6,453 bases of DNA from Candidatus Nitrosopumilus sp. (lineage in GTDB: Archaea > Thermoproteota > Nitrososphaeria > Nitrososphaerales > Nitrosopumilaceae), in NCBI GenBank assembly GCA_030637455.1, contig DAOWGL010000188.1, positions 1-6,453 of the forward strand, given 5' to 3'. The position numbers and the translations under genes were made by a program. Shown here one piece after another: positions 4,979 to 6,453 of this stretch. Below the pieces are notes generated by a model that worked only from the letters and a program-made list of their open reading frames with translations, was not told the DNA's origin and did no database searches. Each line of letters opens with the position of its first letter. Position 1 is the first letter of the stretch.

Positions 4979-5733
4979 TTAACTAAACTGGGAGATATTG
5001 GAATTGTTATTTCAAATTCACTAATACTATCTGTTGCAAAAATATTGATCTTTTTCCCAAATGCTTTATCAGGAATTGGCCATGGCATACTGAGATGTCC
5101 TCTGTCACTGGTTTTGATTTTAAGTAAATCTGAAAATGTATCTCCAGAAATTGTAATTCTTACAACATGGTGTTCATTCCATCCGTCTCCTTCAAACATT
5201 AGAAATCTTTGATTGGATATTTCATCTGGTGTGATAGTTAATGTTGCATCAAAGTCATGAATTGTTTTTGATGACTCAATTCCTTCTAATCTATTTTTAA
5301 TAAATTCCTCAAACATTTCTTGTTGGGCTTTTTCTGATATTGCCCATCCTTTCTCTCTTAATTTTTCAACATTGTCTAAATTAACACAAGCTGGAATTTG
5401 TTTTGTTTTTTTAATCACAATTTCTTGTCCTTCTTTGCATTGAATCAAATCTATTGTAATTCCTAGTTTTAGTTGTCCAAATGGACTTGATTTGTTAAAT
5501 GGTTTTGGATTTTCTGAAAAATCCGAACATAACCTGTCTCCACACACCTTGATGTTGCGTGATGATTCTCCTTTCTTTGCAATTCTCTCATCTACTTCGG
5601 AGCATAATTTGTCCCCGCATACTTTGTCAGAATTAATTACCTTGTATTTCTTAATTTCAATCCCTTCAACTGAGTCGATAAGACTAAACCCCAACCCAGT
5701 TACAAAAACTCCGATGATTATCTTTGTAATCAT
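4975..5733 (-). CDS. Secreted protein with cysteine module and beta-rich C-terminal domain
   Basis: The 252-residue protein begins with a signal peptide (about 1-24; core IIIGVFVTGLGFSLI), so it is exported. Two copies of VCGD[KR]LCS follow (Cys39/Cys44 and Cys64/Cys69, 25 residues apart). Residues 84-132 then contain P-x2-Q-x3-G-I-x6-C-x16-C-V-x12-GWAI, with Cys99 and Cys116. This matches the N-terminal module of the hydrolase encoded at 1986 with identical spacing. After a charged helix (about 133-155), residues 160-250 look like beta strands of an immunoglobulin-like domain (TLTITPDEI, HVVRITISGDTF, EFEITIPI). No catalytic motif is seen and I do not recognise a named family; a cell-surface or binding protein is the best guess. 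The ATG at 5733 is the only good start, because an in-frame stop lies four codons upstream. The gene is divergent from the Nramp-like gene and convergent with the carbonic anhydrase-like gene. Confidence 0.85.
   Translation of the reverse strand: MITKIIIGVFVTGLGFSLIDSVEGIEIKKYKVINSDKVCGDKLCSEVDERIAKKGESSRNIKVCGDRLCSDFSENPKPFNKSSPFGQLKLGITIDLIQCKEGQEIVIKKTKQIPACVNLDNVEKLREKGWAISEKAQQEMFEEFIKNRLEGIESSKTIHDFDATLTITPDEISNQRFLMFEGDGWNEHHVVRITISGDTFSDLLKIKTSDRGHLSMPWPIPDKAFGKKINIFATDSISEFEITIPISPSLVN
5521..5556 (-). repeat. Copy C of the VCGD[KR]LCS coding repeat
   Basis: On the minus strand this encodes NIKVCGDRLCSD. It is 75 bases downstream of copy B in the same gene. The protein motif is kept, but the DNA has drifted much more than between copies A and B, with many third-position changes. 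Confidence 0.65.
5596..5631 (-). repeat. Copy B of the SDKVCGDKLCSE coding repeat
   Basis: On the minus strand this encodes SDKVCGDKLCSE, the same 12 residues as 2124-2159 on the plus strand, with 31 of 36 bases identical. Together they form a distant inverted repeat about 3.4 kb apart. Confidence 0.8.
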
Positions 5734-5763
5734 ATTTTTCCATCATGTTTCTTGAATTTTAGG

Positions 5764-5770
5764 TTATATT
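5764..5770. promoter_or_regulatory. Possible bidirectional TATA box before the Nramp-like gene
   Basis: TTATATT (minus strand AATATAA) is centred about 23 bases before the TTG at 5790, fitting a leaderless plus-strand transcript. On the minus strand it is about 34 bases from the ATG at 5733, which would leave a leader of some 7-9 bases. A second minus-strand candidate, TAAAATT near 5757, would give a leaderless transcript instead. Confidence 0.4.
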
Positions 5771-5789
5771 CTACAATTTTACATGATAT

Positions 5790-6453
5790 TTGATTAAACT
5801 GAGTCAAAGATTTTCTAAATTCTCCAAAACTGCCGGACCTGGAATATTATTTGCCTGTACTGCAATAGGTGTATCTCACTTAGTACAGTCCACTAGGGCT
5901 GGTGCTGATTTTGGCTTGATGATTTTGGGATTTGTAATCTTGGTAACTTTGTTGAAATATCCTTTCTTTGAGTATGGCTCTCGCTATGCAAACTCTACAC
6001 AAACAAGTATCATTGATGGTTACAAGAAACTCGGCAAACCTGCACTGTGGTTGTACTTTTTGTTAACAATATCTTCAATGTTTTTTGTTACTGGCGCTGT
6101 AGGGTTTGTTACTGCTGGATTTTTTGAGAATCTTTTTGGAATTGATTTTCTTGGAGAATGGACTGTGGTCATTTTGTTTGCTGTATGCGTTGGAATATTG
6201 GCGATTGGAAAATACAATGTTCTTGATAGTTTGATTAAGATAATTGCAATTATATTACTGGTCTCTACCGTTTCTGCATTTTTGTTTGCATTGTATAATG
6301 GTCCAATAGAACCTGTAGAGGAATTTGTTCCAAAAGAACTTTGGAATGTCACTGGAATCTTTTTCTTGCTTGCATTGATGGGTTGGATGCCAACTGCAAT
6401 TGACCTATCCAGCTGGAATAGCTTGTGGACATTAGAGAGAATGAAACAAACAA
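5790..6453 (+). CDS. Nramp-superfamily transporter, 3' end cut by the window
   Basis: An uninterrupted reading frame of 221 codons runs off the right edge; full-length Nramp proteins have about 400 residues, so roughly half is present. It shows the family opening AGPGIL (15-20) and six hydrophobic segments, about 17-33, 40-56, 85-110, 123-140, 146-168 and 187-205. TM1 continues as FACTAIGVSHLVQSTRAGA, which resembles divergent Nramp-related proteins of bacteria and archaea. The classical metal-binding motifs are changed: DPGN in TM1 is replaced by GVSH (27-30), and the TM6 MPH motif reads MPT (200-202). Classical manganese/iron transport is therefore doubtful; the substrate is unknown. No ATG is available. 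TTG 5790 is the first usable start after the in-frame stop at 5784-5786, and a TATA-like box lies 23 bases before it; CTG 5799 or an unmarked internal start cannot be excluded. Confidence 0.85.
   Translation, partial: MIKLSQRFSKFSKTAGPGILFACTAIGVSHLVQSTRAGADFGLMILGFVILVTLLKYPFFEYGSRYANSTQTSIIDGYKKLGKPALWLYFLLTISSMFFVTGAVGFVTAGFFENLFGIDFLGEWTVVILFAVCVGILAIGKYNVLDSLIKIIAIILLVSTVSAFLFALYNGPIEPVEEFVPKELWNVTGIFFLLALMGWMPTAIDLSSWNSLWTLERMKQT

Noticed and set aside
5492..5755. An 87-codon plus-strand reading frame opposite the secreted protein gene, with repeated EHNLSPHTL.
   Set aside because: The repeat is simply the antisense reading of the duplicated VCGD[KR]LCS segment; the sense frame has a signal peptide and a module shared with another protein.
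6020..6352. A 110-codon minus-strand reading frame near the right edge.
   Set aside because: It lies opposite the Nramp-like transporter frame, which has clear membrane helices and family features.

Overview
The window looks like a piece of chromosome from an ammonia-oxidising thaumarchaeon (Nitrososphaerota), most likely a Nitrosopumilus-type marine lineage. The reasons are the low G+C content (about one third by eye), AT-rich archaeal TATA-like boxes about 24-26 bases before start codons with almost no leader, a DUF6659-type protein, a SHOCT-tailed lysine-rich protein, and secreted proteins that carry a cysteine module (VCGDKLCSE ... C-x16-C-V ... GWAI) which I associate with this group. 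The assignment rests on recognised protein families and gene style, not on a marker gene.

Layout from left to right: a four-CBS-domain protein (114-962, +); a small DUF6659-like protein with a TTG start and a clear Shine-Dalgarno (1043-1405, +); a lysine-rich protein ending in a SHOCT domain (1455-1982, +), followed 3 bases later by a secreted dienelactone-hydrolase-family enzyme (1986-3092, +), probably one transcript; a single-CBS-pair protein (3154-3552, +); a four-helix membrane protein of unknown role (3553-3978, -); DNA-3-methyladenine glycosylase I, tag (4027-4581, +); a minimal beta-carbonic-anhydrase-like protein (4613-4978, +); a secreted protein with the same cysteine module as the hydrolase (4975-5733, -); and the first half of an Nramp-superfamily transporter (5790 to the window end, +).

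The genes do not form one obvious pathway. Plausible common themes, inferred only, are energy or nucleotide sensing (two CBS proteins), cell-envelope or extracellular functions (two proteins with the shared cysteine module, a four-helix membrane protein, an Nramp-like transporter), DNA repair (tag) and CO2/bicarbonate chemistry (carbonic anhydrase-like). The arrangement is very compact: two convergent pairs have abutting or overlapping stop codons (3550-3555 and 4975-4978), and two divergent pairs are separated by only 48 and 56 bases, each with one central AT-rich box that could serve both directions.

The best leads are the module shared by the two secreted proteins, which keeps exact residue spacing and unusually high DNA identity; the Nramp-like transporter lacking both classical metal-binding motifs; and the shared divergent promoters. 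I found no tRNA, rRNA, CRISPR array, insertion sequence or evident new defence system. No stretch longer than about 115 bases lacks a gene.
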